Shown here piece after piece: positions 1 to 8,920 of a stretch of DNA of 64,000 nt. Within the stretch, counting starts at the first letter, position 1. Each line of letters opens with the position of its first letter. Source of the DNA: Blastococcus saxobsidens (GTDB lineage: Bacteria > Actinomycetota > Actinomycetes > Mycobacteriales > Geodermatophilaceae); the NCBI RefSeq assembly GCF_010682065.1, contig NZ_JAAGWG010000002.1:310001-374000 (forward strand), written 5' to 3'. The translations under genes were made by a program, and so were the position numbers. The notes under the pieces are model-generated. The model made no database searches. It was not told the DNA's origin and saw nothing but the letters and a program-made list of their open reading frames with translations.

Positions 1-367
<367 letters not shown>

Positions 368-461
368 GGGACGGGCCTCTTTCGGGAGGAAGGGGTGGGC
401 TGGGGAGCGCACGGACGCGCTGCGGGACGGCGCCTCGCGGGGCGCCGCTGGAGGCCGGCCG

Positions 462-1367
462 TCATCCCTTGACCGCGCCCTGCATGATCCCGCCGACGAT
501 CTGCTTGCCGAGGATCGTGAAGACGACGAGCACGGGCAGGGTGCCGAGCAGGGTGCCGGCCATGATCACCGACTGCTGCGGCACGTAACCGGAGCCGAGG
601 CCGGCCAGCGCCACCTGCACCGTCGGGTTGGCGGTGGTCAGGGCGATGAGCGGCCAGAAGAACTCGTTCCAGGCGGTCAGGAACGTCAGCATCGCCAGGA
701 CGGCCATCGCCGGCCGGGCGACCGGGACGACGATGGACCAGAAGATCCGGAACGTGGAGGCGCCGTCCACGCGCCCGGCCTCGAGCAGCTCGTTCGGCAG
801 GGCGCTGATCAGGTACTGCCGCATGAAGAAGACGCCGAAGGCGCTGACCAGCGTCGGCAGGATGACCGCCTGCAGCTGGTTCACCCACTGCAGGTCGGCG
901 ATCATCATGAACAGCGGGATCACCGACAGCTGGGTCGGCACCATCATCGTGCCGATGACCAGCGCGAGGAGCACTCCCCGGCCGCGGAACTGCAGCTTGG
1001 CGAAGGCGAAACCGGCCAGCGTGCAGAACAGCACGGTGCCGACGGTGATCGCCCCGGAGACCAGCACCGAGTTGAGGATCGCCTTGCCGATGGGCGCCTG
1101 CTCCAGCGCCGCGGCGAAGTTGTCGAAGAGGCTGGCGCTGGGCAGGAACGGCGGCGGCGTGGCGGCGAGCTCGGCGTTGGTGTGCGATCCGGCCACCACC
1201 GTCCAGTACAGCGGGAAGATCGACACCAGCGCGGTGAGGGTGAGCAGCGTGTAGGTCACCGGCCCGGCCTTGCCGGACCTGGTGCCCCTCCCCCTGCGGG
1301 GGCGGCCGCCGCGCGCGGTGACGGGCCGGACGTCGGTGGTGCGGGTGCCGGGCAGCGTGATGGTCAT
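462..1367 (-). CDS. Carbohydrate ABC transporter permease (MalG-like)
   Basis: This 301-residue inner-membrane protein has about six predicted helices, the first after a basic N-terminus (around residue 38). The EAA loop that docks on the ATPase is visible near residue 197 ([17 protein letters not shown]), and the C-terminal domain matches MalG-type permeases. It begins 9 bp after the stop of the MalF-like permease, so the two are co-transcribed and should form the heterodimeric channel. Family membership is clear; the sugar is not. Confidence 0.92.
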   Translation of the reverse strand: MTITLPGTRTTDVRPVTARGGRPRRGRGTRSGKAGPVTYTLLTLTALVSIFPLYWTVVAGSHTNAELAATPPPFLPSASLFDNFAAALEQAPIGKAILNSVLVSGAITVGTVLFCTLAGFAFAKLQFRGRGVLLALVIGTMMVPTQLSVIPLFMMIADLQWVNQLQAVILPTLVSAFGVFFMRQYLISALPNELLEAGRVDGASTFRIFWSIVVPVARPAMAVLAMLTFLTAWNEFFWPLIALTTANPTVQVALAGLGSGYVPQQSVIMAGTLLGTLPVLVVFTILGKQIVGGIMQGAVKG

Positions 1368-1376
1368 GTCCGGCCC

Positions 1377-2363
1377 CTACCGGTCGGCCCGGGCGCGGAG
1401 GCGGCCGATGACGGCGTTCAGCCCCACGACGAGCAGGATGATCATGAACATCGCCCAGGCCGTGGTGGCCGCCTGACCGATGTGGAAGTTGCTCCAGCCC
1501 TGCTGGTACATCAGCAGGCCGAGCGTCTGGTACTGCCCCGAGGAGCCACCTGACGTCGTGCCGTTGCCGGCGAACAGCAGCGGCTCGCCGAACAGCTGCA
1601 CCGCCCCGATCGTCGAGACGACGATCGTGAACAGGATCGTGGGCCGCAGCGACGGGACCGTGACGTGGAGGAACTGCTTCCACCGGCTGGCCCCGTCGAT
1701 CTCGGCGGCCTCGTAGAGCTCACCGGGGATGGACTGCATGGCCGCCAGGTAGATCAGCGCGTTGTAGCCCGTCCAGCGCCAGGTGACGATCACCGCGATG
1801 GCGAACTGGCTGCTCCAGGTGCCGCTCTCCCAGTCGATCCGCTCCAGCCCCACCGCCTCCAGCGCGGTGTTGATCAGCCCGTAGTCCCGGCCGAAGAGCT
1901 GGGCGAACACCAGCGTCGCGGCGGCGATGCTCGTGGCGTAGGGCATGAGCATCACGGTCCGGAAGAAGGTCCGGCCGCGGAGCTTGTAGTTCAGCAGGTG
2001 CGCCAGGCCCACGGCCATGCACAGCTGCGGCACCGTGGCGAGGATGCCGATCGTGAGGGTGTTCCGGGCGGCGTTCCAGAAGAACTCGCTCTGCAACAGG
2101 TTGCGGTAGTTCTCCAGGCCCACCCAGGTGCCGCCGTCGATGTTCGACAGGCTGGTGCGGTGCAGGGACACCCAGGCGGTGTAGAGGAACGGATAGAGGC
2201 TGAAGGCCCCGAAGACGAGGAAGAACGGCGCGACGTAGGCGTAGCCCCACCGGTTCTGGCTGAGCCGCCGGCGGCGGCGGGCCGGGGGGCGCTGGGCGGG
2301 AGGGGTGGCGGGAGCGGGGGCTGCGACGAGCGCCTGGGTGGGGCTCTGGCTCGCGATGGTCAT
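1377..2363 (-). CDS. Carbohydrate ABC transporter permease (MalF-like)
   Basis: About 328 residues with a Pro/Arg-rich cytoplasmic N-terminus, a first membrane segment near residue 42, and an EAA loop (ELYEAAEIDGASRWKQF) facing the ATPase. The start was set at the ATG at 2363; the open frame extends upstream to 2465 but that part is low-complexity Pro/Arg sequence and runs into an intergenic hairpin. It pairs with the adjacent MalG-like permease. The 133-bp gap to the upstream binding-protein gene carries a strong stem-loop, so this gene is probably made at a lower level than the binding protein. Confidence 0.9.
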   Translation of the reverse strand: MTIASQSPTQALVAAPAPATPPAQRPPARRRRRLSQNRWGYAYVAPFFLVFGAFSLYPFLYTAWVSLHRTSLSNIDGGTWVGLENYRNLLQSEFFWNAARNTLTIGILATVPQLCMAVGLAHLLNYKLRGRTFFRTVMLMPYATSIAAATLVFAQLFGRDYGLINTALEAVGLERIDWESGTWSSQFAIAVIVTWRWTGYNALIYLAAMQSIPGELYEAAEIDGASRWKQFLHVTVPSLRPTILFTIVVSTIGAVQLFGEPLLFAGNGTTSGGSSGQYQTLGLLMYQQGWSNFHIGQAATTAWAMFMIILLVVGLNAVIGRLRARADR

Positions 2364-2434
2364 GCGGGGCCTCGGGCTCTTCGGGTACGGGCGGACCGGG
2401 GGTCCCCGGGGTCGGCCGGGGGCGGCGGGGTGCA

Positions 2435-2466
2435 GGTGCCCGGGAGCGGGATCTCTCCCGGGCACC
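2435..2466 (-). terminator. Intercistronic stem-loop between binding-protein and permease genes
   Basis: A perfect 12-bp inverted repeat (GGTGCCCGGGAG, 8-nt loop, CTCCCGGGCACC) lies 31 bp past the binding-protein stop codon and 72 bp before the permease start. No T-run follows. The position matches the mRNA-stabilising or attenuating hairpins known after binding-protein genes such as malE. That role is inferred. Confidence 0.6.
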
Positions 2467-2496
2467 GCGTCCGGTGGGCGTGCGCCGAGCCGGAGC

Positions 2497-3822
2497 TCAG
2501 CCGCCGATGGCCTGCTGCGAGGCCTTGAGCGCGTCCTGGAAGGCCTCGTCGGGATCGGTCCTGCTCGACGCGACGTCGGTCAGCGCCGTGGTGAACGCCT
2601 CCTGGATCTGGGTGTCGTACGGGCCGATCGGCGTCCGCTTGATGGCCGCCGCCGACTCGCCGAAGATCTCGCCGGTCGGCGCACCGCTGAAGTAGTCGTC
2701 GACGTGCCCGACGACGGCCGGGTCCTCGGCCGCCTGCGGGCTGGACGGGAAGTGCCCGGTGCGGGTGAAGAGCTTGACCTGCTGCTCGGGGGCGGTCAGC
2801 CACTCGACGAGGTCCTTGGCGGCCTCGACGTTCGGGCCGTCGGCCGGGACCCCGAGCCAGGCCCCGCCCCAGTTCGCGGCGGACTCGCTGGAGCCGGGCA
2901 GCGGCGCGACGTCCCACAGGCCGGCGCCCTCGTCACCCATCTGCGACTTGATGTAGCCGAGCATCCAGGCCGGGCAGGCGAGCGTGGCGAACGCGTTGTT
3001 CGGGAAGGCCGCGACCCACTCGTCCCCGAACTGCGACAGGTTGGCGGTCAGGCCCTCCTCGGCCGCCTGGCTGGCGTAGCTCCAGGCCGACTCGACGCCG
3101 TCGCTCTCCTCCGGGATCGGGTTGCCGTCCTCGTCGTTGTAGGCCGTCCCGCCCTGGTACACCGAGGCGGAGAAGATGCTCGCCGGGCTGTCGACGAAGG
3201 AGCTGTTCGCGGGCTTGGTCGGCGAGGCCTGGTACCGGCGGGCGACGTCGAGGTACTCGTCCCACGTCGACCACAGCTCGCCGAGCTCGGCGCGGTCGGT
3301 GGGCAGGCCGGCCTGCTCCAGCATGTCCCTGCGGAAGCACATGGCCTCCGGGCCGGCGTCGGTGCCCAGACCCACGACCTTGCCGTCCTGGCTGCTCGCC
3401 TGACCCCACTTCCAGTCGTAGAAGTTGGCCTCGAGCTCGTCGGCGTTCTCCTCGGCCCCGAAGTCGACGAAGGCGTCGGCGTGGTTGGCCACGACGTCGG
3501 CGATGAAGCCGATCTCCAGCCCCTGGATGTCGTCGAGGCCGGAGCCCGCGGCCAGGCGGGTCTGCAGCGACTTGTAGTAGGGGGCGGACTGGGCGACGGT
3601 GTTCTGCTTGATGGTGACGTTCGGGTGGAGCTCCATGTACTCCTCGTAGAGCCCCGCGTTGTCGAAGTCGAACGTGCCGAACAGGCCGAGCGTGAGCGTG
3701 ACCGGTGCGTCCGGGTCGTACGGCTCATCGCTGGCGTCGGCACCGCCGCCGCACGCGGCGGTCATCAGGACGACGGCCAGCGTCGCCGCCGACACCGCCC
3801 TGCCCTTCCCGGACACAGACAT
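2497..3822 (-). CDS. Extracellular sugar-binding lipoprotein of ABC transporter
   Basis: This 441-residue protein begins with a lipoprotein signal (basic start, hydrophobic stretch to residue 22, lipobox MTAAC with Cys24), so it should be anchored outside the membrane and deliver ligand to the two permeases. The rest looks like a family 1 solute-binding protein, with the conserved C-terminal WLTAPEQQVKLF segment. The ATG at 3822 has an AGGAGG six bases upstream. It is the first gene of the operon and is divergent from a LacI regulator across a region with two operator-like palindromes. The sugar is unknown. Confidence 0.93.
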   Translation of the reverse strand: MSVSGKGRAVSAATLAVVLMTAACGGGADASDEPYDPDAPVTLTLGLFGTFDFDNAGLYEEYMELHPNVTIKQNTVAQSAPYYKSLQTRLAAGSGLDDIQGLEIGFIADVVANHADAFVDFGAEENADELEANFYDWKWGQASSQDGKVVGLGTDAGPEAMCFRRDMLEQAGLPTDRAELGELWSTWDEYLDVARRYQASPTKPANSSFVDSPASIFSASVYQGGTAYNDEDGNPIPEESDGVESAWSYASQAAEEGLTANLSQFGDEWVAAFPNNAFATLACPAWMLGYIKSQMGDEGAGLWDVAPLPGSSESAANWGGAWLGVPADGPNVEAAKDLVEWLTAPEQQVKLFTRTGHFPSSPQAAEDPAVVGHVDDYFSGAPTGEIFGESAAAIKRTPIGPYDTQIQEAFTTALTDVASSRTDPDEAFQDALKASQQAIGG

Positions 3823-3876
3823 CGCAGACCTCCTGGGGTCGTCGGCCGCACCCGGGGGCTGGGTGCCGGCGTCACC

Positions 3877-3892
3877 GTGAGAACGCTCTCAC
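3877..3892. promoter_or_regulatory. LacI-type operator 1
   Basis: The palindrome GTGAGAACGCTCTCAC has the central CG and flanking symmetry of LacI/GalR-family operators. It lies 55 bp upstream of the binding-protein start, downstream of the inferred promoter, so a bound repressor would block transcription of the transporter. The divergent lacI-family gene is the likely binder. Confidence 0.7.
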
Positions 3893-3929
3893 GACGTTGC
3901 CCGGAAGAGTGGCCCGAGTCACAAACCAC

Positions 3930-3957
3930 TGTCAAGGGGGTCGTGGAAACGTTTTCA
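3930..3957. promoter_or_regulatory. LacI-type operator 2 and minus-strand -35 box
   Basis: TGGAAACGTTTTCA at 3944-3957 is a classic LacI-family palindrome with central CG. Just beside it, the minus strand reads TTGACA (3935 to 3930), a perfect -35 box for the transporter operon; the matching -10 (CACTCT at about 18 bp) is weak. The two operators are about 66 bp apart centre to centre, close enough for looping or cooperative binding, and would also allow autoregulation of the divergent regulator. Confidence 0.65.
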
Positions 3958-4032
3958 TGGCGCTAGCGTGGGGACAACGGAGGACGCGTCGGCGCCCTCC
4001 CCGCCGTCGGCGTCCGACGAGAGGAGGTGGCG

Positions 4033-5061
4033 GTGACCACCACCGGAGCGCGCACGTCCACGCCGACCCTGGGCGAGGTGGCCGACCTCGCCGGCGTCTC
4101 CCGGGCGACGGTCTCCCGGGTCATCAACGACTCACCCCGGGTCAGCCCCGAGGCCCGCGTCGCCGTGCAGGCCGCTGTCGAGGCGCTGCGCTACGTGCCC
4201 AACCGGATGGCCCGCAGCCTGGTCACCCGCCGCACGGACACCATCGCCCTGGTGCTCTCCGAGGCCGACACCCAGGTCTTCTCCGACCCGTTCTTCGCCA
4301 GCATCGTCCGTGGGTTGTCCGCCCGGCTGGCCGACACCGACCTGAACCTGGTGCTGCTGGCGGCCCGGGGTGAGCGGGAGCAGGAGAAGATCGGCCGCTA
4401 CGTGCGGCAGGGCCACGTCGACGGCGTGATCCTCATGTCGCTGCACAACGACGACCTGCTGCCCGACATCCTCACCGGGGGCCACGTCCCGGTGGTCCTC
4501 TCCGGGCGCCCGCTGGACGGCCGGCCGGTCGCCTACGTCGACGCCGACAACGCCGGCGGGGCCGCCGCGGCCACCCGGCACCTGCTGTCCCTGGGCCGCC
4601 GCCGCATCGCCACGATCTCCGGGCCGACGGACATGGTGGCCGGGCTGGACCGGCTCGCCGGGTACCGCGCCGCGCTCGCCGAGGCCGGGCGGACCCCGGC
4701 GCCGGAACTGGTCGCCGAGGGGGACTTCACCGAGGCCGGTGGCGTGCGCGCCATGACCCGGCTGCTGGCCGACGCACCCGACCTGGACGCCGTCTTCGTC
4801 GCCTCCGACCCGATGGCCGTCGGGGCGCTCCAGGCGTTGCGGGCGGCCGGCCGCCGGGTGCCCGAGGACGTCGCCGTGGTCGGGTTCGACGACGCGGCGG
4901 TGGCCGCCGTGTGCGATCCGCCGCTGACGACGGTGGCGCAGCCCCTCGACGAGATGACCGGCCTGATGGTGGAGCTGCTGCTCGACCAGATCGAGAGCGG
5001 TGAACGCACGGCCGAGACGCGGGTCTGCGCGACCTCGCTGGTCCGGCGCGCCTCGGCCTGA
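4033..5061 (+). CDS. LacI-family transcriptional regulator
   Basis: About 342 residues: an N-terminal helix-turn-helix (TLGEVADLAGVSRATVSRV), the hinge region, then a periplasmic-binding-protein-like effector domain running to the end. The GTG at 4033 was preferred because GAGGAGG lies five bases upstream; a GTG at 4027 overlaps that site. Divergent from the sugar transporter and next to two LacI-type palindromes, it is almost certainly the local sugar-responsive repressor. The inducer is presumably the transported sugar or a derivative, which is inference. Confidence 0.92.
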   Translation: MTTTGARTSTPTLGEVADLAGVSRATVSRVINDSPRVSPEARVAVQAAVEALRYVPNRMARSLVTRRTDTIALVLSEADTQVFSDPFFASIVRGLSARLADTDLNLVLLAARGEREQEKIGRYVRQGHVDGVILMSLHNDDLLPDILTGGHVPVVLSGRPLDGRPVAYVDADNAGGAAAATRHLLSLGRRRIATISGPTDMVAGLDRLAGYRAALAEAGRTPAPELVAEGDFTEAGGVRAMTRLLADAPDLDAVFVASDPMAVGALQALRAAGRRVPEDVAVVGFDDAAVAAVCDPPLTTVAQPLDEMTGLMVELLLDQIESGERTAETRVCATSLVRRASA

Positions 5062-5065
5062 GCGG

Positions 5066-6286
5066 TCAGCCCGACAGGGCCTGCAGTGCCATCTGCGCGT
5101 AGAGGGCGACGCCGGCCGGCAGCGGCTCCTCGTCGAAGACGACCAGGTTGGAGTGGTTGGCCGGCGCCGTCGCGGGGTCCAGCCCCGGGGGGCACGCACC
5201 CAGGAACGCCATGACGCCGGGCACCGCCTGCAGCACGTAGGAGAAGTCCTCCGCGCCCATGAGCGGGGCGGGCATCAGCACGCTGGCCTGCCGGCCCAGC
5301 AGCGCGGCGGCGGTCTCGAGCACCTGCGCCGCCGCCCCCGGGTCGTTGCGCGTGACCGGGTAGCCCTCGAAGTGCTCCCAGTGCAGCTCCATCTCGTGGG
5401 CCGCCGCGACGTGGGTGGACACCCGCTGCACCGACGCGACGACGTCGGCCCGGCGCTCGGCCGAGAGCGTCCGGATGGTGCCCTCGAGCACCGCGGTGTC
5501 GGGGATGACGTTGTTCGTCGAGCCGGCCTCGATGTGCGCGACGGTGACCACGGCGGGGTCGAAGACGTCGACCCGGCGGGTCACCATCGCCTGCAGCGCC
5601 AGCACGATCTCGGCCGCGACGGGGATCGGGTCGGCGGCGGCGTGCGGCTCGGAGGCGTGCCCGCCCCGGCCGCGCAGCGTCATCCGCCACTGGTCGGCCG
5701 CGGCCATCATCGGCCCGGGGCGCAGGTTGATCGTCCCGCTGGTCATGGTCGAGGAGATGTGCAGCGCGAACGCACCGCTCACCGGCGCCTCGGGCACGAC
5801 CTCGAGCAGCCCCTCGTCGAGCATGTAGCGGGCGCCGTGGAAGCCCTCCTCCCCCGGCTGGACCATGAACACGACCTGGCCGGCCAGCTCCTCGCGCCGC
5901 CGGGCCAGCAGCCGCGCGGCCCCGACCAGCATCGCCACGTGGGTGTCGTGCCCGCAGGCGTGCATCGCGCCGGGCACCTCGGAGGCGAACGGCAGGCCGC
6001 TGTCCTCGTGCACCGGCAGCGCGTCCATGTCACCGCGCAGCAGGTAGGTGGGGCCGGGCCGCGCGCCGTGCAGCACGCCCACCACCGAACTGGTCGAGGA
6101 CCCGGTGGTCACCTCGATCGGCAGCTCCGCGAACGCCTCCAGGACCGCTGCCTGCGTGCGCGGCAGGTGCAGACCGATCTCCGGGTGCCGGTGCAGCTGC
6201 CGGCGCAGCTCGATGGTGCGGTCGGCATCGGAGTAGGCGGCGTTGAGCAGGTCGGAGGGGCTGGTCGGCATGCCCTCCACTGTCAC
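5066..6286 (-). CDS. M20-family amidohydrolase (peptidase M20D-like)
   Basis: This 406-residue cytoplasmic metallohydrolase has the di-metal motifs of the M20D/IAA-amino-acid-hydrolase group: HRHPEIG near residue 32, MHACGHDTH near residue 108 and the GEEG motif around residue 145. Such enzymes cleave N-acyl amino acids, hippurate-like amides or related conjugates; the substrate is not determinable here. The start may be the GTG at 6286 or the ATG at 6271. Its stop is 4 bp from the convergent lacI gene, so the two transcripts meet tail to tail. Confidence 0.9.
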   Translation of the reverse strand: MTVEGMPTSPSDLLNAAYSDADRTIELRRQLHRHPEIGLHLPRTQAAVLEAFAELPIEVTTGSSTSSVVGVLHGARPGPTYLLRGDMDALPVHEDSGLPFASEVPGAMHACGHDTHVAMLVGAARLLARRREELAGQVVFMVQPGEEGFHGARYMLDEGLLEVVPEAPVSGAFALHISSTMTSGTINLRPGPMMAAADQWRMTLRGRGGHASEPHAAADPIPVAAEIVLALQAMVTRRVDVFDPAVVTVAHIEAGSTNNVIPDTAVLEGTIRTLSAERRADVVASVQRVSTHVAAAHEMELHWEHFEGYPVTRNDPGAAAQVLETAAALLGRQASVLMPAPLMGAEDFSYVLQAVPGVMAFLGACPPGLDPATAPANHSNLVVFDEEPLPAGVALYAQMALQALSG

Positions 6287-6305
6287 ACGAGCGGGTGAAC
6301 GCAGG

Positions 6306-6851
6306 TCAGTCCGCCCAGGCCGGCCGGCCGGCGTCCAGCTGCCACACGACCACCACGGACGGCTCGTCGACCCGCACCGGACCGGCCTCCTGCGTCAGCG
6401 TCCCCGCCGGACCGGCCACGAGCGCCAGGCCGGGCGGCGTCTCCAGCGCAGCCGCCGGCACCGCGCGGCCCAGCCAGAGGCGGGCGTCCGTGCGACCCAG
6501 GTCCAGCCACCCGTCGACGCCGCGGTGCACGACGTGGGACACGGGGGCGCCCGGGTCGGCGCTGCGCAGGTAGCACTGCAGCACCCGGGCACCGTCGTCG
6601 CCGGCGACCTCGTCGTGGGCCAGTCCCCGGCCGGCCCGCAGCACGGCGACGTCGCCGGCGGCCATCGCGGCACCGTCGCCCCAGCGGTGGGTCAGCCCGC
6701 CGGCCAGGACGACGGCGACGACGTCGACCGCCCGGTGCTCGTGCCGCCCGTAGCCGGCAGAGGGCGCCAGCCGGTCGTCGGCGACGCGCAGCAGCGGGCC
6801 GCGGGATCCGTCGTCGGGGGCGAGCACCACCCGCGGGTCGAGGCCGCTCAT
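6306..6851 (-). CDS. Pirin-like cupin protein
   Basis: A 181-residue bicupin-type protein. The N-terminal cupin carries the pirin metal ligands: His37 and His39 (GRHEHR) and His79 with Glu81 (GLAHDE), plus the LAGGLTHRWG strand typical of the family. Some pirins have quercetin 2,3-dioxygenase activity and others act as redox-linked regulators; which applies is unknown. The ATG overlaps the stop of the PAP2 gene (ATGA), so it is translationally coupled to it. It is somewhat shorter than most pirins (about 230-300 residues), with a reduced C-terminal half. Confidence 0.75.
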   Translation of the reverse strand: MSGLDPRVVLAPDDGSRGPLLRVADDRLAPSAGYGRHEHRAVDVVAVVLAGGLTHRWGDGAAMAAGDVAVLRAGRGLAHDEVAGDDGARVLQCYLRSADPGAPVSHVVHRGVDGWLDLGRTDARLWLGRAVPAAALETPPGLALVAGPAGTLTQEAGPVRVDEPSVVVVWQLDAGRPAWAD

Positions 6852-7546
6852 CGCGGCGGGAGGGCGGCACGGCCGCCGGGCAGGGCGTCGAGGAGCACGG
6901 CCACCAGCAGACACCACGCCAGGCCGAGCGACCAGCCGCCGAGCACGTCGGACAGGTAGTGCACGCCCAGCCAGATGCGGGTCAGCCCGACCACGAGCAC
7001 CAGCACGGCGCCGACGGCGGACCACACCCGCCGGGCCGCCGGTGACAGCCGGGGCCAGGCGAGCACCAGGCACACCGTCACCAACGCGACGATGCCCGAC
7101 GAGTGCCCGCTGGGATAGCTGAGCGACTCGTAGCGCAGACCGCCGTCGGCGAACGGCGGGCGGACCCGGCCGAAGAACTCCTTGAGCACGGTGGTCACCG
7201 GGCCGACCAGCCCGGCGGCCAGCACCACCCACGCCGCCGTCCGCCACCGCCGGCGGGCGGCCAGCCAGGCGACCACCGGGAGCAGCACCAGCAGCCGCAC
7301 CCAGAAGAGCCCCAGGGCGGTGACGACCTCGAGCAGCCCGTCGAGCGCGGCGGCCCTCCCGTCCCCGGCGTACAGCGCCTCGCTGACCGCCGCGTCCAGC
7401 CGCAGCTGGGGCGCCAAGCCGGTGCGCACACCGGCGCCCAGCAGCGCCACCACGACAGCCGCCGCGACCGCGGTCACGGCCGGCCGCGCCGGGGACCCGG
7501 CACGCGCGCGGGTGACATCGGGGTGGCCGACCGGGGGAAAGCTCAC
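6848..7546 (-). CDS. PAP2-family membrane phosphatase
   Basis: About 232 residues with five or six membrane helices. The three phosphatase motifs are present: KEFFGRVRP, YPSGHSSG and TRIWLGVHYLSDV, giving the catalytic His pair and phosphate-binding Arg/Lys residues. It probably removes phosphate from a lipid phosphate (undecaprenyl-PP or phosphatidate type) at the membrane. The GTG start at 7546 was chosen because upstream sequence becomes intergenic, only 45 bp from the divergent fasR. Its stop overlaps the start of the pirin-like gene. Confidence 0.9.
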   Translation of the reverse strand: MSFPPVGHPDVTRARAGSPARPAVTAVAAAVVVALLGAGVRTGLAPQLRLDAAVSEALYAGDGRAAALDGLLEVVTALGLFWVRLLVLLPVVAWLAARRRWRTAAWVVLAAGLVGPVTTVLKEFFGRVRPPFADGGLRYESLSYPSGHSSGIVALVTVCLVLAWPRLSPAARRVWSAVGAVLVLVVGLTRIWLGVHYLSDVLGGWSLGLAWCLLVAVLLDALPGGRAALPPR

Positions 7547-7591
7547 CGGTCCACTGTCCCTCGGCACGGTCCGGCGTGACACGCTGGCCGG

Positions 7592-8770
7592 GTGAGCCGG
7601 GTGAGCAGCCGCCCACCGTCGGAGGCCACCCTCCGGCGGCTGGAGCGCGCGTCCGGGTCGTTGGCCACCCAGGCCGTCGCCCGGATGGACGAGGACCTGT
7701 CGTGGTTCCGCGCCATGCCCGCCGACCAGCGCTCGTGGGTGACCCTGGTGGCCCAGGCCGGCATCGCCTCGCTGGTCGAGTGGTGCCGCAGCCCCGGCCG
7801 CCCCCCGCGGCTGACCGGCGAGGTGTTCGGCGCCGCTCCGCGCGAGCTGGTGCGCGCGGTGGCCCTGAAGCAGACCGTCGACCTGGTCAAGGTCACCGTC
7901 GAGGTGATGGAGGAGCACGTCGCCTCGGTGGCCGAGCCCGGCGACGAGGACGCGCTGCGCCTGGCGGTGCTCCAGTACAGCCGCGAGGTCGCCTTCGCCA
8001 CCGCGCACGTCTACGCCAGCTTCGCCGAGAACCGCGGCGCCTGGGACGCCCGGCTGGAGGCGCTGGCGGTCGATGCACTGGTGCGCGGCGAGCGGTCCGA
8101 CGAGCTCTCCGGGCGGGCGGCGGCGCTCGGCTGGGCGGCGACCACCCCGGCGCTGGTCGTCGTGGGGGCCGCGCCGAAGGGCGTGGAGGACCCGCACGCC
8201 GCGGTGCGCCGGGCGGCGCGGGCGCTGCGCTGCGACGTGCTGGTGGGCGTGCACGCCGAGCAGCTCGTCGTCGTGCTGGGCAGCGTGCAGGACCTGGAGT
8301 TCGCCGCCGAGCGGATCAGCGACGAGTTCGGCGAGGGACCGGTGGTCACCGGTCCCGTCGTCGACGGCCTCGGCCGGGCCGCCGTGTCCGCCGCGACGGC
8401 GCTGGCCGGGCTGCGGGCCGCGCGGGCCTGGCCCGAGGCGCCCCGCCCGGTCCCCGCCGACGCCCTGCTCGCCGAGCGTGCGCTGGACGGCGACCCGCTG
8501 GCCCGCGCGGCCCTGCAGGAGCGGGTGGCCGCACCCCTGCGGGCGGCCGGTGGCGGGGTGCTGGAGACCGTGCGCGCGGTGCTCACCAGCGGCGGCAACC
8601 TGGAGGCCAGCGCCCGGGCCATCTTCGTGCACCCCAACACCGTGCGGTACCGCCTCAAGCGGGCGGCCGAGCTCACCGGGCTGTCGGCCACCGACCCCCG
8701 GGGCAGCTGGACGCTGCAGGTCGCCCTGGCCCTCGCCGCCCTGGACGACGACCGCTCCCTCTGGCACTGA
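7592..8770 (+). CDS. fasR: PucR-family regulator FasR, activator of fatty-acid synthesis
   Basis: A 392-residue protein with a C-terminal PucR-type helix-turn-helix (GGNLEASARAIFVHPNTVRYR near residue 335) and an N-terminal helical region; a signal-sensing domain is less clear. In Streptomyces coelicolor the homologous regulator FasR sits directly upstream of fabD-fabH-acpP-fabF and activates that operon. The same order here makes the assignment strong. It is probably an acyl or malonyl-CoA-responsive activator, though the ligand is not evident. The 150-bp gap to fabD holds an inverted repeat that is a good candidate for its binding site. Confidence 0.9.
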   Translation: MSRVSSRPPSEATLRRLERASGSLATQAVARMDEDLSWFRAMPADQRSWVTLVAQAGIASLVEWCRSPGRPPRLTGEVFGAAPRELVRAVALKQTVDLVKVTVEVMEEHVASVAEPGDEDALRLAVLQYSREVAFATAHVYASFAENRGAWDARLEALAVDALVRGERSDELSGRAAALGWAATTPALVVVGAAPKGVEDPHAAVRRAARALRCDVLVGVHAEQLVVVLGSVQDLEFAAERISDEFGEGPVVTGPVVDGLGRAAVSAATALAGLRAARAWPEAPRPVPADALLAERALDGDPLARAALQERVAAPLRAAGGGVLETVRAVLTSGGNLEASARAIFVHPNTVRYRLKRAAELTGLSATDPRGSWTLQVALALAALDDDRSLWH

Positions 8771-8821
8771 TCGGCTCGGGAGCCGTCCGGATCCCACCAG
8801 TTCCGGGCTACTTGGAGCCCC

Positions 8822-8848
8822 GGAACCCTGCATGTGTTGGAGGGTTCC
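8822..8848. promoter_or_regulatory. Inverted repeat upstream of fabD, candidate FasR site
   Basis: A perfect inverted repeat with 8-bp arms (GGAACCCT, 11-bp spacer, AGGGTTCC) lies 73 bp upstream of the fabD start and 52 bp past the fasR stop. The centre-to-centre spacing of the arms (19 bp) is near two helical turns, as expected for a dimeric activator. Assignment to FasR is inferred from position. Confidence 0.55.
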
Positions 8849-8920
8849 TACAAAGATCACCGCGGGGCTTTCGTACCGGAGCCCACCGCGCGCGACGACG
8901 ATCACTGGCACGGTGAGGAG

